Shown here in pieces: positions 42,166 through 56,300 of a stretch of 64,000 nucleotides of DNA (position 1 is its first letter; every line of letters starts with the position of its first letter). Position numbers and translations under genes: made by a program. Origin of the DNA: Stemphylium vesicarium (taxonomy: Eukaryota; Ascomycota; Dothideomycetes; Pleosporales; Pleosporaceae); NCBI GenBank assembly GCA_004380135.1, contig QXCR01000014.1, forward strand, positions 248,001 to 312,000, read 5' to 3'. A model generated the notes under the pieces. The model was not told where the DNA came from, made no database searches, and saw nothing but the letters and a program-made list of their open reading frames with translations.

Positions 42166-43187
42166 CTTTTTAAGCTTCTTAAGCAAAACTTAACTCTTAA
42201 ATAGAGTAATAATTAAAAGTAAGCTATAGATACGCTTAAGATAGCGCTAATAACTACACCTACGCTTATAGCTATAGATTACTTAGAGCTAATATACCCT
42301 ATTATTCTTATAATAGACGGCAGCAAGAAAGAATAAGGAGCTATTATTATATAAGTTAGTATTAAGGGCCACTAACACCCTATTAGATACGAGAGCGGAG
42401 TCTAGTCTACTATAGAACGTAATTAGGACTCTAGTAAGTATAAATATAAGGCCCTACTTCTAGCTCGAAAGAAGTTTTAGTTATATATTTATAAAGTCTA
42501 TTTTATTATTAAGATAGATACGAAAACTCTTCTTATTTAACTCTAGCGTAGTACTATAGACCTTCTAGGAGTTCTTATTACTAAATAGCTAGCTCTCCTT
42601 AATATATAGAATTTTAATATAGTCTATATCACTAGTAAAAAGAATATTATCACTAATACCCTCTTAAGGCGCCTAAAAGAAAATAGCTAGAAATCTCTAA
42701 AAGAACTTAGAAAGATATTAAAGATTTTATTAACGCCTACCTTAACGTAATAAGTTTTCTTATAGAGGCCACGCCTACTTTAAGTTATAGTACTTCTCTA
42801 GTATATCTCTCTTTTAGTAATGAGCTCTTAGCTAAGGAGTATAAAAAAAATCTTAGTATATTATAGCCTAGATTCTGTTTTATATAAGACCTAAGTACCT
42901 TTCAAGAGTAGAACTTCGTAAGTTTAAGTAAAAGGCACTTTAAATAATAGTCTATAAAAGATACTTATTTATACTTCTTAGTAGTAGAAGACTACTTACA
43001 TAAATTATTGATAACTCTAACTAGTATAAATCTTTTATCTAAGCTCTTTATAACAACTTAGATTACTAAGATAAAGAAAGTACTTAGTATAAAGTTTAGG
43101 CTAAATACTATTAAAAAGAATAGTATGAATAAGTTGAAAGATATATATAGTTATACCCTAAGTACTAATTAAATACTAATACTAAGC
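42166..43187 (+). pseudogene. Gypsy C fragment, RNase H side (left half)
   Basis: The plus strand reads an RNase H-like segment at about 42310-42660 (DGSKKEQGAIIIQVSIKG, KALLLARKKFQLYIYKVYF, KIDTKTLLIQLQRS), as in Ty3/gypsy polyproteins, with RIP stops. It starts abruptly at the gypsy B LTR and has no LTR or RT of its own here. It is cut by pogo-1. Confidence 0.7.
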
Positions 43188-43189
43188 TA

Positions 43190-44964
43190 GCCCACCCGGT
43201 TTCGAGTCACCCGGGGTTTCAACTCACCCTATCGCCGCTTAGCACCCTCTCCAAAACACGGCTTTTCTCGCCACCCACGCTGCGCAAATGGACACCCGTG
43301 AAGAATCTATTCAAGCAGCTATCCGCGATCTCAATGCTGGTGTTTTCCAGAGTCAGAGAGCTGCTGCAAAGGCCTACAACCTCCCTCAAGCTACGTTCTC
43401 GGCCCGTGTACGAGGCGCGCGGAACAGCCAAAACAGCCACGTATACCAACAAAGATTGACTCTAGAGCAGGAGGACTTCCTCGTATAATGGATACTTGAA
43501 GAAGACGCACGAGCTTTTCCTCCCTCCCACGCACGCGTACGAGAAATGGCGAATCAAATTCTCTAGATAAATAGAGACTATAGACCTTTAGGTAAGTATT
43601 AGATAGCTACCTTCTTTAAGCGTAACCTACGCGTCGCATCTATTATAGGTTAAAAGATTAAGGCTGCTTAAGCTAAGGGAGTAACGCTAGTATAGATACG
43701 CGCGTTCCTTAAGCTCTTTAAGAGGACTCGTACGAGGCTAGGCATAAGAGCTAAGAATATATAGAATATAGATAAGACTAGGAAGGCCTTAAGTGTATGT
43801 GCTAATACTAGAGTGCTCGCATCTAGTTAGAAGAAGAAGGCTTACTATTAGTCTCTAGAGAACCGCGAGTGGGCATTAATAATTAAGTATATATTAGCTA
43901 TAGGTAAGAAACTACGCTATTTAGTTATATTTAAAGGGAAGAGCTTATAGAGTACTTAGTTTCTTATAATAATTCCTAAATAGCTTTATATAACCTTAGA
44001 GAATAGCTAGACATTAAATATAATAGGAGCTAAGTCGTTATAGTGGGTATTCCTACCTAAAATAGCTCTATTAGATAATTATTAGAGAATACTAATTCTA
44101 GATAGCTATAGTAGCTATATTAGCCTAGATTTCCTATAGGCTTATAAATAGAATAAAGTCTATCTTTTATTTCTATCTACTTATTCTTTATATATCCTAT
44201 AGCCTCTAGACCTCTTAGTATTCTCTATCGTAAAGAGGTTCTACTAGCAGCAAATCTAGGCCCTCTCGTACCTTAACGACGCAGCGCCTGTTAAAAAAGA
44301 GTAGTTTAATATAGCTTATTATTACGCAAGAGAGCGCGTAATTACTAAGAGAGTTATATAAGTAGGATAAGCTACTACTAGTATCTATCTATTTAATATT
44401 AACTAAGTAGTTAACTTATCTTAGATATCTTAAAGGCCTATTACGCTACCTTATTAGAATTAATCTTAATCTACTAAGATTTATCTCTCTACTTCTTATA
44501 GACCTCGTAAGGTTTTTATAGCGTAGTAATAGCTTTATAAGAATAAAAATCTTAGGCGTAAGACTTATTAGTTTCTTAAAAAAGTTAGTAACGTACTTAG
44601 AGTAGTAAATATATAAGTAATACAGCTTAAAATAGAGAATAAAAGACTTAATAGTTAACTTAAGGCTCTTAAGCCTTAGTAGCTACGAAAGAAAGTTCGT
44701 GTAAATCCAAATGAGCGCTTTGTAGAGATAGATACAATTATGGTTGCTGTACAAGCCTCACAGCTTCTTGAGGCACAACGAGATAGCAACGCTGAGGAAC
44801 GGGCTGCAGAGAGAGTAGCAGCCGAAACAGCAGCTCAAACGCTTCAGTCCATGTGTACAGAGTGGCAAATATAACGGTGTTGAGAGAATAAACTTAATTT
44901 TCTATGTGGATGGGTGGTTCGAGTCAGTGAGTTGAAACCCCGGGTGACTCGAAACCGGGTGGGC
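43190..44964 (+). mobile_element. Pogo-1: pogo/Fot1-type DNA transposon
   Basis: 1775 bp with perfect 38-bp terminal inverted repeats beginning GCCCACCCGGTTTCGAGTCA (43190-43227 and 44927-44964), flanked by the TA duplication (43188-43189 and 44965-44966) expected of Tc1/mariner/pogo elements. It encodes one transposase relic. Both ends (to about 43550 and from about 44700) are unmutated; the middle is heavily RIP-mutated. It splits gypsy C. Confidence 0.93.
43288..44874 (+). pseudogene. Pogo-1 transposase relic (HTH, CENP-B-like, DDE)
   Basis: From ATG 43288 to TAA 44874 is 1587 nt, exactly 529 codons, in a frame I followed without indels; it is broken only by substitutions to TAA/TAG, the first at 43486. 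The N-terminal helix-turn-helix (AIRDLNAGVFQSQRAAAKAYNL...) is intact, followed by a CENP-B-like HTH and a DDE domain: LILDSYSSY at about 44095-44120 and YILQPLDLLVFS at about 44200-44235 keep two acidic catalytic positions. The C-terminus is charged and unmutated. Not functional as it stands. Confidence 0.88.
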
Positions 44965-44966
44965 TA

Positions 44967-46350
44967 GCTTACTATCTAAGAGGAACTTTAGCTAATAGAA
45001 CTACTAAATATTCTATTTAGCTAAATTACTATTAATGTAGTCTATATACTCTTAGATCTAAATAGTAAATAATTTCTTATTATTATCTAAGACTTCGCCT
45101 TTTAATAAGTAAAAGCTAAAATACTTATTAAGAATAACTCAAAATCTATTTAAAAGTTCTTACTATATAATATATTTTATAGATAGGGCCTCTCTCTAAA
45201 GATATTAACAGATAGTAAACTAGAGAATAAGAGGCTTATTAAAGATTTATAATAATAATTTAGTATTAATAAAGTTATCTCTTGCGCCTACTATCTTTAA
45301 AGCTAAAAATTAATTAAAAGAGATTATATACTAATTATAGCTACTTTAAAGAAGCTTTAAGGTAACTAAGTTAATAATCTACCTAATATTTTATAGGCTA
45401 ACTAAGTAATAATTAAGCGCTCTACTAATAAAATACTAGCGTATAGAGTTTTAGGCTAGAAATACATCCTTCTAATTAAAATAAGTATAATATTTAGTAA
45501 ACTCTTTCTTAGAATAAAGTTTTAGATACTAGCACCCTTCTTATCATGCGTACTTAGTAGTTGAAGCGATAAGATAGCTATTTCTAAGAAGCTATTAATA
45601 AGATAGCATAACTCTATTATAAGAATAAGAACTATTTTAATAATATAAAAGACGTTTAAACTTTAAAATTAGCTATTAGGGACTTAGTACTCCTTTAAGA
45701 CTCTTTCTATTATAATAACTAATTAATACTTATAAAGTTCTTATCTAATTAAAAAGGACTCTTTTATATTAGAGAGGTATATAATAAAGGCTAGTATAGG
45801 CTTAAAGAGCTTAATAGTACTAGTTTTTATAATTATATACCAAGTAATGAGCTAAAACCCTTTTAGTAACGTACTATAGTAGAACTAGAGATGATTAAAA
45901 GAATTAAGACTAAGCACCTCCATAGTATAATGGACCTTAATAATATTATAACTCTAGATAATACTGACTAATATTAGTATAGCTAAGATATCTCTTATAT
46001 TAAGATATAAACTTATAAAAGTAAAAGGCTTTTAGTAGTAAAGAATACTTAGATACTCTCACCTATAGATACTAAAGAGATTATAGATCTTAAATAAGTA
46101 GCTTCTAAGTTATATAGAGTAGTAATAGTAGTATCTTAAAGGCTTCTAGAATTTAATTCTTAAGATTATTAGCTATATATGTAATACTAGGAACTAATAG
46201 GTATATATTTATATATGTATATTAATCTATGAATATCAAGCTTTAAAAGAGCCTATAAGTAAGCTAAGTAGTAATTAGTATAGAGTAACTTAGAAACTTA
46301 TATAGTACTAAGAATATTTTATAAACCTAATTATATATACTTAAATACTA
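44967..46350 (+). pseudogene. Gypsy C fragment, integrase side (right half)
   Basis: Continues the plus-strand reading interrupted by pogo-1: an integrase-core-like stretch at about 45030-45430 (TINVVYILLDLNSKQFLIIIQDFA, LKILTDSKLENK, CAYYLQSQ, NNLPNILQAN). Heavy RIP. The right limit is uncertain; near 46350 the reading turns into minus-strand sequence of another element. Confidence 0.6.
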
Positions 46351-48519
46351 CTTAACTATGACGACATCTCTTAGAGGAAAACTTTTTTAATAAAATTATC
46401 ATTATTACTATTATTCTAACTACTATACTACTTATTAGAGGAACGCTTAGATAGAGATATATTAGTAGTATTAGAAAAACTGCTACTAAAGCGAGTTAGT
46501 AGCTTATAGCTACTCTTAGTTAGTAACTTAGCTTTCTTAGTACCTTTCTTTAAGCTAGACTTTATTATCTAAGTAGGCTTCTAGGTAGTAGACTTTCTTA
46601 TTACTAGTAATTTCTAAGGCGAACCCTTTAAAAGATATTTAGTAGCACTAATATTTACGTCCTCTAGAGCTTTATAATATCGTAAGTTCTTAGCTAGAAG
46701 AGTTATCTTAGAGGCGTTATTATAATAATTATAGAGATAAAAGACTCTCTCTTATTTCTAAGTTTATAGTTCTAATCGCCTCTAATATTTAAAGCGCTAA
46801 ACTTTAACTACGCGATAGTATTATTTATATATAAGTAAAGGGCGTTTAGTAGGAACTTTATAAGCGTATTAAAAGAATAAGAATAGTGAATAAAATAATT
46901 AGAGTAAGTTAAGAATAGTTCAAAAAGAAACATAGAGTTTATCTTGATATTAAAGAAAATAACTTCATTAGATTTTAGAAATATTATTAGTAATAATTCT
47001 AAGTAGAAAACTTAAGTATCTAAATTATATTTATAAACTTATAATTTATAGAGTACTTAGCCTTAGAAGTAGTAATATAGTAATTAGTATAAGTACTACA
47101 TAAAAGCAATTTCTTATTAATCTAGATAGACCTATAACTACTCAATAGCTTCTTTATATTAGAATAATAGTAACTATAGAACTTATTCTTAGGCGAGAAT
47201 ACTAAATCTCTATTAGACTTATACTACTTCGCACCTTATATATAATAATAGATAAGGGTAATAAAGAGGAGTTTATAGAACTTACGCTAGCGCCTAGTCT
47301 ATAGGGAGATTAAGCAACTTTATAAGTTTACGCTCTTTATACTTAGGCTTATTATACTAAGATATAGCGTAGCCTACTATAATTACGCTAAGCGGAGATA
47401 GGCTATAGTATAAGTTAAATAAAAACTCTTAGAAATTAATAATAATAGTAATTATTACTAGGGTCTTATAGTAGCTATATACTATAAAATTATAAGTTAA
47501 AAAAGTCTTTAGATAGTAGAGAGAAGATTAAAAATAATCTATAGTATTTAGTAATATTATATATTATAGATTTTAGGTAGATATACTAATATAGCTCTAA
47601 GTCCCTATTACCGTTATAGCCTAGAATTACTTTCTTAGTAAGTAATAGGCTCTTAAAATTAATCATACTAGAGAAGGAAGTAAGAAATAATACTAAGAGT
47701 TAATTAGGCGATATCGTAGGCCTATTATATTAGATAGTAGTAAAGAAATAACTTAAGAATAGTAGAGAACGCTTAAGAAGAGAGGAAAAAGGCGTATTAA
47801 TAAAAGGCGACGTAATAGATAGTATAGATAAAGTACGCATGTTTCTAAAATCTAAAGGGCGGCGTACTTAAGTAGTAGTAGAACTAATTAGTTTACTTAC
47901 TTCTTAAGCGCTACTTAGTAAGAAAGCTAAGCTCGTATTAGACTCTAAAGAGCGGCGTAATATATCTTTTAACTTAGATATATTAGTAGTATTATCATTA
48001 TTATCTTTAAGGCGAGTAGGTAAGAAGGTAAACTTCTTTTACTTATTAATAATAATAAAAGTAGATATAGTTAAGAAAGAGTTAAAGAAAAGAGGAAAAG
48101 AAAGAGAAGAAAGAGAATTATAGTACTAAGAGAGAGAGATTTAGTAGTAGTAAAGTATATAAGAGTTAGACTTAAAAAGTTAGTAAGATAAAGAAAGTAA
48201 AAGTTATGTAATGATAGCCTAAGGACTAGTTTAGTGAATAATAATAAGACCTACTTATCTTTTTATACTTACTAATTAATAAGGTAATAAAATATACTAA
48301 TTAAAGCTAATTACTACTATAGATATTTAAGATAAATATACTTTAAAACTCTAAAGATATTAAATAGTTATACTACTAGCTTAAAAGAAGTCTAAGAAAT
48401 AACTCTACTTATAGTATATTATAATTATAATATATAAAAAGGAATAAGATATCTAAAAGCCTTTTAAGATAAGAAGAAGAGACCTTCTTAAATTACTTAA
48501 ATAAGATAGAGAACATAAA
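46350..48519 (-). mobile_element. Element P, part 2: unidentified RIP-mutated element
   Basis: AT-rich sequence with minus-strand coding-like texture (long leucine/isoleucine-rich stretches between RIP stops). It is continuous with 57245-59400 once gypsy D is removed, as the ATAAA target duplication shows. I could not recognise RT, integrase or transposase motifs. Confidence 0.4.
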
Positions 48520-48964
48520 TGTGAAGGTCCGTCCTTGGAGGGTCCTAGGGTTGGTTCTTAGGAATAAGCTAGGCGCGTAATAGACGAGATAAGTTAAGTA
48601 CGATATAAAGATTAATAAATAACTTAAAAGTTTAAGAATTAAGTACTAATTCTTAGATTTTAAAGTTAAATATAGTAACTATAAGAGTGCGCTATCTAGT
48701 AGCTATATACTTATATAATAGTTATAGTAACTCCTAATAATAGTAAGGTATAACTTCTAGTAATAGTTATAATAGTTATAATTACTCCTAGCAATAGTTG
48801 CGGTAGTCGTGATCGCTTCTAGCGATAGTCCTTAGCGTAGTGATTGGTCACGTGACTACTAATAGTCAGCGTTTTGCAGGATCGCTATCCTGGTCTTGCT
48901 CGTACGGCGCGGTTGCGGCGTAGTTGCGGCGTGGTCGTAAGCGTTTTAACTTTAGGTTATAATA
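48520..48964 (-). repeat. Gypsy D 3' LTR (left)
   Basis: 445 bp. The outer end TGTGAAGGTCCGTCCTTGGA is unmutated; the inner end (TTTAGGTTATAATA) is mutated. It contains imperfect tandem units (CTAGCAATAG/CTAGCGATAG) and GGTTGCGGCGT repeats at 48910-48940. Confidence 0.9.
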
Positions 48965-51541
48965 CTATCTTCTTTTTCTAAGAATTTATTCTTAAATTAC
49001 TTAATTTAAGTAGTTACTTAGCTTATAAGTAGAATTATCTTATATATTATTATAAGCTCTAAAGTTTACTATATTATCTAATTTCTATAAATATAAAATT
49101 TACTTAGCTTTAAAAATTCTTAATACTAATTTTATTTCTAATATTACTTGTAATAAGTATTTTTTTAATAATTAGCCTTACTATATTATGCTAAATTCTC
49201 CTCTTAAATATATAGAGTGTACGCGTCTAGGCTAGTTATATATAAATATATTATAGGCCTCTTTAGATAAAACTCGCGAAGAGTATTAAGTAAAAGTAGA
49301 TGCGGACGAAAAGTTATTATCTAAAGTAATTGCGCGGTTATTGCGCAATAAGAAGATTCTAGCGCAGGCTAATAAGCGCGCGCAAAGGAAAGCGCTCTGC
49401 CTTACGTTGGAACTAGAAGCGGAGGGTGAGGATATTAATGCGTAGTCCTTAAATTGTCTAGTGGCGTCTATTAGTATCGTATATTTACTAATAATATAGT
49501 CTACCTTAGGTAGTATAGATAACGCGGTTACGACCCTTAGTATTACTAGTCTTAGTAGCGCTAATAGTACTAGTAGTTATAATATAGAAGCTATTAATTA
49601 TTTATAAGATTTATATCTAGCTTCTAAGTATTATTACTCTTAGAATAGTCTAACTATTTAATTAGATATTCTTTACTATTACTTTATATTTAGTATATAA
49701 GAATTCTCTTAACTTTAAATTTATTTTCTTCTTCTATTTTATAGTAGAAGATTTTCTAAAGTAGTATTTTAAAGTCTACTAATTCTAATATATTAATATA
49801 GAATCTTAGATATATCTTTATATTAGATAAAAGGTTAAGTATATAAATAACTAGTCCTTTCTAATTATAAATTAAAAATAATCTAATTTTAATATTATTA
49901 AGTCCCTTATTAAGTTATATAGTACGAAAGTTCTTTATAAGTAAATAAACTTTATCCTCTCTCTTTAGCTAAGGTGCTATTTTATATTTCTTATTAATAT
50001 ATAAGATACTCTAGTATTATATCTTTTTAAGTTCGCGTTATAGTAACTTATATACTAACTTTAGCTTATTAGCTATAGTAATAGCTACTTCTATTTTTAG
50101 GCTTAGTAATATATATATAAAGAGATTTAGGTATCTCCTATAGTTCGCGTAGAATAGAGTTTATTCTATAGATTCTAAAAGCTTATTATTATAGGCTATC
50201 TATACTATAAGTAGTAGTAAAACTTAGTTATTCTACTAGTAATTAATATAGATCTATAGATAGGCTTTTATTATATAATTTATTTACTCTATTTATCTAT
50301 TTATTTATAAGTAGTAAGCTATTAATAGCTTTCTCTTAATACTAATTATAGTTAGTAATGCTATCTAAAAGTTTAAAGTAGAGAGCTTATTTTTATTACT
50401 AATAATTAACCTTAGTATACTATAATATCTAATAATATAATTATTAATAATGTATATAAGTTATACTACCGTAAAGTCTTTATAAAAGGCGATATACTTA
50501 GCTTATTTTATAAAATAATTAACTACTATAAGAATTGCGTTATATAATACTTTAGTAATATAGTCTCTTAAGACTAGTAAGCCTATAATAAAGTCTATAG
50601 AGATATCTAATTATAGTATATTAGGTAGCTCTATTACTTATATTTCTCTATAGGGTGCGTAGGTACTATATTTATTCTTCTAATAGTCTGCGCATTTAGT
50701 AATAAAGGAAGTAACCTTATTCTTTATATATAGAAACTTATAGTTTTACTTATTAAACTCTATTATTTAAGTAATACTAGAGTAACTATATATAGAGTTA
50801 TTATAGTATAACTTAATAATTACTTCTAATAATTCTTTTAGTACCTTATTAGTAATTTATATAACTAGATTTAGTATTTTTACTAATCTTAATAATCTAT
50901 TATTATTAATTTTAAGTATTATAGAGTCTATAATTTCCTTTATTCTTATAATATTATATCTATAGCTAAGAGCGTCTACTCTACTATTTTCTTTTTCTAG
51001 AGTATATATAATCTTAAACTTATATTAGCTTAATTTCTCTAATTATTAATTTAGTATTAATTAAGTACTTTAGTAGTTATAAAGCTAACTAAGTTCTTAT
51101 AATTTATAAATATTATAAGTTCTTAGTAACTTTTAGCGTATACTCTCTAATACTTTAAATAAGAGATAATAGTAAGTAGCTTCTTATTATAAATATTATA
51201 GTTCTCTTCTAGTCCTAAAAGCTTATAAAAATAGTAAGTAATAGGGTGCTATTAGCCTTTATATAGTTAACTAGTATATTCTCTTAGTAAAAGATCTAAT
51301 ATATTAGTTTTAAAGCGTAGAGGTTATTCTACTTAGAATATATAGAAGTATAGTAGTTTTATACTTATATTCTTAAGCGTCTAAAAGGCGTTTTTTACTT
51401 TCTTACTCTATATAAATAGTATATTCTTTCTTATAAGTTTTAATAATAGGATAGCAATCTTAGAGTAATTCTTAATAAATTATTAATTAAAATTTAAGAG
51501 TTCTAAGAAAAATTATATCTCTTTAACTATCTTTAATTATA

Positions 51542-53373
51542 ACGTATTCCACTAGCGAGTGAGCCAGTTTCTGCCAAGACCCTCTACTCCCTCATCAACG
51601 CGACATGCCTCAACAATAGAACGCGCAATTATCTAATAGAGAAGGTAGAATCTAGCTTACCCTTTCTACCTATACTATATATTAATTTCTAAGCCTCTAA
51701 CGCGCTACTAAGGAGTTTAATATACCTTATATAATATTAAATTATTAATATAATAGAATCCTATATTACCCTAAAACTTATAACGCCTAATATAAGCTTA
51801 CTATAACTAAAGAGTAAATAATTATATAATATATTCTTAACCTTGATTCGCGAGGATTTGCGCCCTAGCTGTGCGAGGTGGCAGATATAGCCGACAAACT
51901 GCTAGGCGTACGCGGTGGGCAGCCTATAGGCAAGCAATAGGCTAAGCGCTTTATAACGCGCTTAGCTGAGCTTAAGATAGCCTTTAATTAAGCTAAAGAT
52001 AGGCAGAGGATACTATAGGAGGATCTAGAGACAATTAGCGCGTAGTTTAAGCTAGTAGACGATACTAGAGCTAAGTATAGCGTACACGACTACAACGTGT
52101 ATAACTTTAATAAGACTAGCTTCTAGATAGGTGTTATTAGCTTAATAAAGATTATTATAGGCGTAGAGAGATATACTTAACCTAAGCTTATTTAGCTAGG
52201 CGATCGCGAGTGAGTAATAGTTATTTAGAGCGTCTACGCTACTAAGTCTTTTACTCTACCTTTTATTATCTATAAAGAACGCGTCCACCTCTCTACCTAG
52301 TATAAGGAGGTAGATATACTATATAATTAGAAGCTCTTAGTCTCTAAGAATAGCTAGATAAATAACGCGCTTAGTCTTAAGTAATTAAAGCACTTTAACG
52401 CGCATATAAAGGCGCGCTAGATAAGGGCGTATAAGCTACTTATTTTAGATAGCTATAAGAGCTACCTTAACTAGAATTTTAAGAACTACTACCTTAAAAA
52501 TATAATTCTTACCCTCTATATACCACCTTACTTATCGCATATCCTCTAGCTACTTAATATAGTCTACTTCTTACTATTAAATCGTAAGTACTTTAAGCGC
52601 GTATAAGACTTAGCACGTAAGCGCGTCTTCTATATTAATAAGAAAGGCTTCCTCCCTACCTTTAAGAACGCGTTTTTTAATATATTTATAGTAGAGAACT
52701 ATTATAAGGCCTTTAAGATAGTAGGGCTAATCCCTACTAATACGTAAGTTATACTAAATTACCTTAAAGTGCGCCTATATACCCTACTAGAATCTCTTTT
52801 TCTAAAGACGCTATAGAAGTTAAAGACTCTAAGTAATACGCATGAGTTTAGATCTTAGTTAAAGCTTATACGCGAGTCTTTTATTTAGTCGCCTATTACT
52901 ATGTAAATAGGCTTCTCTTAGCTTATAAAGGGGGGGACGCTAATACTATATAAGAACGCTCTACTTACTACGCGTAATAAAGAGCTTAAGGAGTAATTAG
53001 TAGTAATAACTAAGTAGAAATCGCGCAAACGAAAGCGGATCTAGCAAGGTGGTACTATAGAGTATGGTGAGGTAGCAGCCTAGGTGGCCGTAGAGGCCTC
53101 TATAGCCGCTAAGCGGTTAAAGAAGGCTTGTAGTAGTGGTAATTAAGAAAGAGCCTAACCAGCTCTACGGCGCTATGGAAACTGTAGAGGGACTAGATAT
53201 AACACGCGAACGTGTAAAAAAGATATAGAGGCATCTTCTAAATTGGATGCGAGCACGACGTCCGCTAGCTCCTTGTTTAATAGCGATGAAATTGAAGAGT
53301 TGTAACATGAGGTGGTCATGCCAAGCTTTTTTGGCTCACTCGCTGGGGTGGCTCACTCGCTAGTAGAATACGT
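51542..53373 (+). mobile_element. Pogo-2: second pogo-like DNA transposon
   Basis: 1832 bp with about 25-bp inverted repeats (left ACGTATTCCACTAGCGAGTG..., right the reverse complement with one C/T change) and TA on both sides (51540-51541 and 53374-53375). The right end carries a second, subterminal copy of GGCTCACTCGCT. The ends are unmutated, the centre RIP-mutated. It is nested in gypsy D. Confidence 0.9.
51605..53305 (+). pseudogene. Pogo-2 transposase relic
   Basis: ATG 51605 to TAA 53305 is 1701 nt, exactly 567 codons, in one frame interrupted by TAA/TAG (first at 51617). A CENP-B-like HTH is near 51850-51960 (RGFAP, VADIADKLLGVRGG). DDE-type blocks follow (LILDSYKSY at about 52440-52465, then SHILQLLNIVYFLLL with the usual PLD now LLN). 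The end CRGTRYNTRTCKKDIEA resembles the Cys-rich tail of fungal pogo-like transposases. Not functional. Confidence 0.85.
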
Positions 53374-56300
53374 TAGCTATTTCTTAACTACTTTAATTTT
53401 TTTTTTACTTATACGTACTCTATTAGCTCCTATAATATATTCTAAGAAAGCAACCTCTTTCTTATAGAATTCGCATTTCCCTAGCTTAAGTTATAAGTTA
53501 AACTAGTCTAAGCACCTTAGTACTATATAGATATATTTAATATATACTTCTTTATTTTTAGAGTAGACAAGAATATTATCTAAGTATATAATAATAAAGA
53601 TATCTAGATAAGCTCTTAATATATTATTAGTAAGTTCTTAAAATATTACTAGAGCGTTTATAAGTCTAAATAGTATAATAGTATATTTATAGTATTTATA
53701 TCTTATTTAGAATACTATTTTCTATTTTTTACTTCTTTTAATTCTAATAAGGTAGTATCTATCTTATAAATCTATTACTATAAAGATTCTTACTTAAAAT
53801 AATTAATTCTAAAGTTCTATATTATTTAATAGTAAGTATTAATTCTTTACTATAATATTATTAAGCTTATAATAGTTAATATATATTTTTAGTAGTCTCT
53901 TCTTCTTTAGTATAAAGAGTATTAGGAATCTTACTAGTAATATAGAAGATTTAATATACTCTTTCTTTAAATTCTTATTTAGCTACTTTTTTAGTACTTT
54001 AAGTTCTATCTCTAATAGTTAATATATTAGCTTAAAAGGTAGAGTTTTCTCTTCTTCTAAGATAATCTTATAATTTTAAAGTTAATACTTTAATAAGATT
54101 TTACTATCTACTACTTCTATAAAAAGGTACTTAAATTCTTTCTACTTTTTTAGAATATTAGAAGTTATATATTTCTTTATAACTCTAATTTTATAATCTA
54201 AAGATATCTTATTAATATCTATTAAATTAAACTCTTATATCTTAAAGCTATTCTTATATAAGATTTACTATTCTTTAGTAATATTATAAACTTTTCTCTT
54301 ATTTATTATTAAAATTAGTTAATACGTAAGTTAGCTTATAGTTACGTCTAGTTTATAGTACTTAAATAAAAACTTCTTTAACTTTTAATTAATTTATAAG
54401 TTATATTCTTATAGCTAAGAAAGTTCTAATATAATATTATAGATAGCTAGTCTAAAGACGTCTAGGTCTATTCTTTCTCAGTATTCTTAAATACTAAATA
54501 TTATATTAGTAATCTTATATATAATCTTATTTTCCTCTAGTATTAGTTATCTATTAGTAACCTATAGTAAGTAAGACTAATATTTCTATAGTAGTTAAAG
54601 TCTAGCTTTATCTACTATATATACTAAAATATAGTTTACTTCTAATTCTAAATTTACTAGAGTATATATCTATACTCTATTAAGCTATACTAGTAGCTTA
54701 ATAAGTCTTAAGGGATTTACTATATTAATCTTCTTAGCTAGGCCTTCTTAGCTATTTACTAGTCTAAAAAAGACTTAGTTCTAAATCTATAGAATTCCTT
54801 TATATTATAGTGCTTATTATATATACTACTTAGGTATATTTACTAGTCACACTCTTTATATTTATAGATAGAGTTATTAATATATTATATCTTATATATA
54901 GTTTATATCTAGATAATATCTTATAGGTCTTTATAACTAAGGAAATAAGTATTTTTATACTTATTCTATAGGTGCGTTAGGTATATATCTTTAATAGGTA
55001 TATTCTATTCTATCTTATACTTAGGGAATCTATACACTCTTCTTAGAGACTATATAAATCTCTTCTTTTCTAAGTAATAAGTCTTATAGAAATTATATAT
55101 ATAACTAGTTTATAATAACTTAGTATAGTAGAGATTATAAGAATTATACTAGTACTAGACTATAGTATTTTAGCTTATTTAGTTAATCTTTTATTTACCT
55201 TATAGTTAGCTTTATAACTATTATTTTTTTATTTCTTTAGTCTATAATAGCTTATTATTCTAAGAGTATTATTAGAACTCTTAAACGTCCTATTCTAGAA
55301 TTTTAACTATCTAGCTATCTAATTCTATAGTATATAAAGTTATTTCTTAGATATTAATTTTAGAAGGTATAACTATAAGTTTATTCTATACTTATAGTAC
55401 TTATTTAATTTATTAGAGATCCTTTAGTATTAGTAGGAACTTCTTAATTTTTAGAGAAATATTTTTCTAATTTTAATTAACCTTATAAGCTAAATTATAG
55501 AAGTATTACTATATAGTTTATAGAATATTTAGAGTTTCTATAATATAATCTACTAACTCTCTATTAAGATAATAGAGTAAGCTATTAATTTATAGTAATA
55601 GTAACTCTATTTCTAGTAAACTTACGTAAAGCGTACTTAGTTAATATTTTTTCTTAAATATAGCTATCTTATTATACTTAGTGCGTAGTAGCTTTACTAC
55701 GTCTTCTTCTAGCGTATCGTACTTCTTATTAGATATAAGTAAGTTATTTAGGTATTTAGTTCTTATAATAATAAGATTCTTAATTCCTTTAAGAATACCT
55801 TCTCTACTATCTACTTAGTATTTAATTATAAGTTTTATAATAACTTCTTATAATTTATTAGCTAGTTTACTAGCCTTTCTAAGTACGTTAACTTATTATA
55901 TAACTTTATTCTTACTATAATAGTTCTATACTATATAGCCTACTTTACTATAGGCGTAGTAAGTAATTAGCTTTTTACTCTTATTATATTAAAACTTAAG
56001 TTAACCTAGTCCCTTATTAATATTATTAAGGTATATAGGCTTATAGCTATTTATAGCGTATATACTAGAGACTTAAGATATATAACTTTACTAACATTCT
56101 TAATTAGGGTATAAATATTAAGGCTAGTATCTTAGTTATTTATAAGTTCTTAGATATAAATTTCTTAGTTAAATAGTCTTTTCTCTAGTATAAGCTTATA
56201 TAACTTATTATTAATTTAAATAGTTTTATTTATAAGTTTATTAAGTATATTAAGATTAGATCTACTTTATATAAGTTTCTTATATATAGTTAACTTAAGA

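Noticed and set aside
43288..43488. A 66-aa open frame that looks like a small HTH protein gene
   Set aside because: It is the unmutated N-terminus of the pogo-1 transposase. The frame continues in register for 529 codons past a RIP stop, inside a transposon with perfect terminal repeats.
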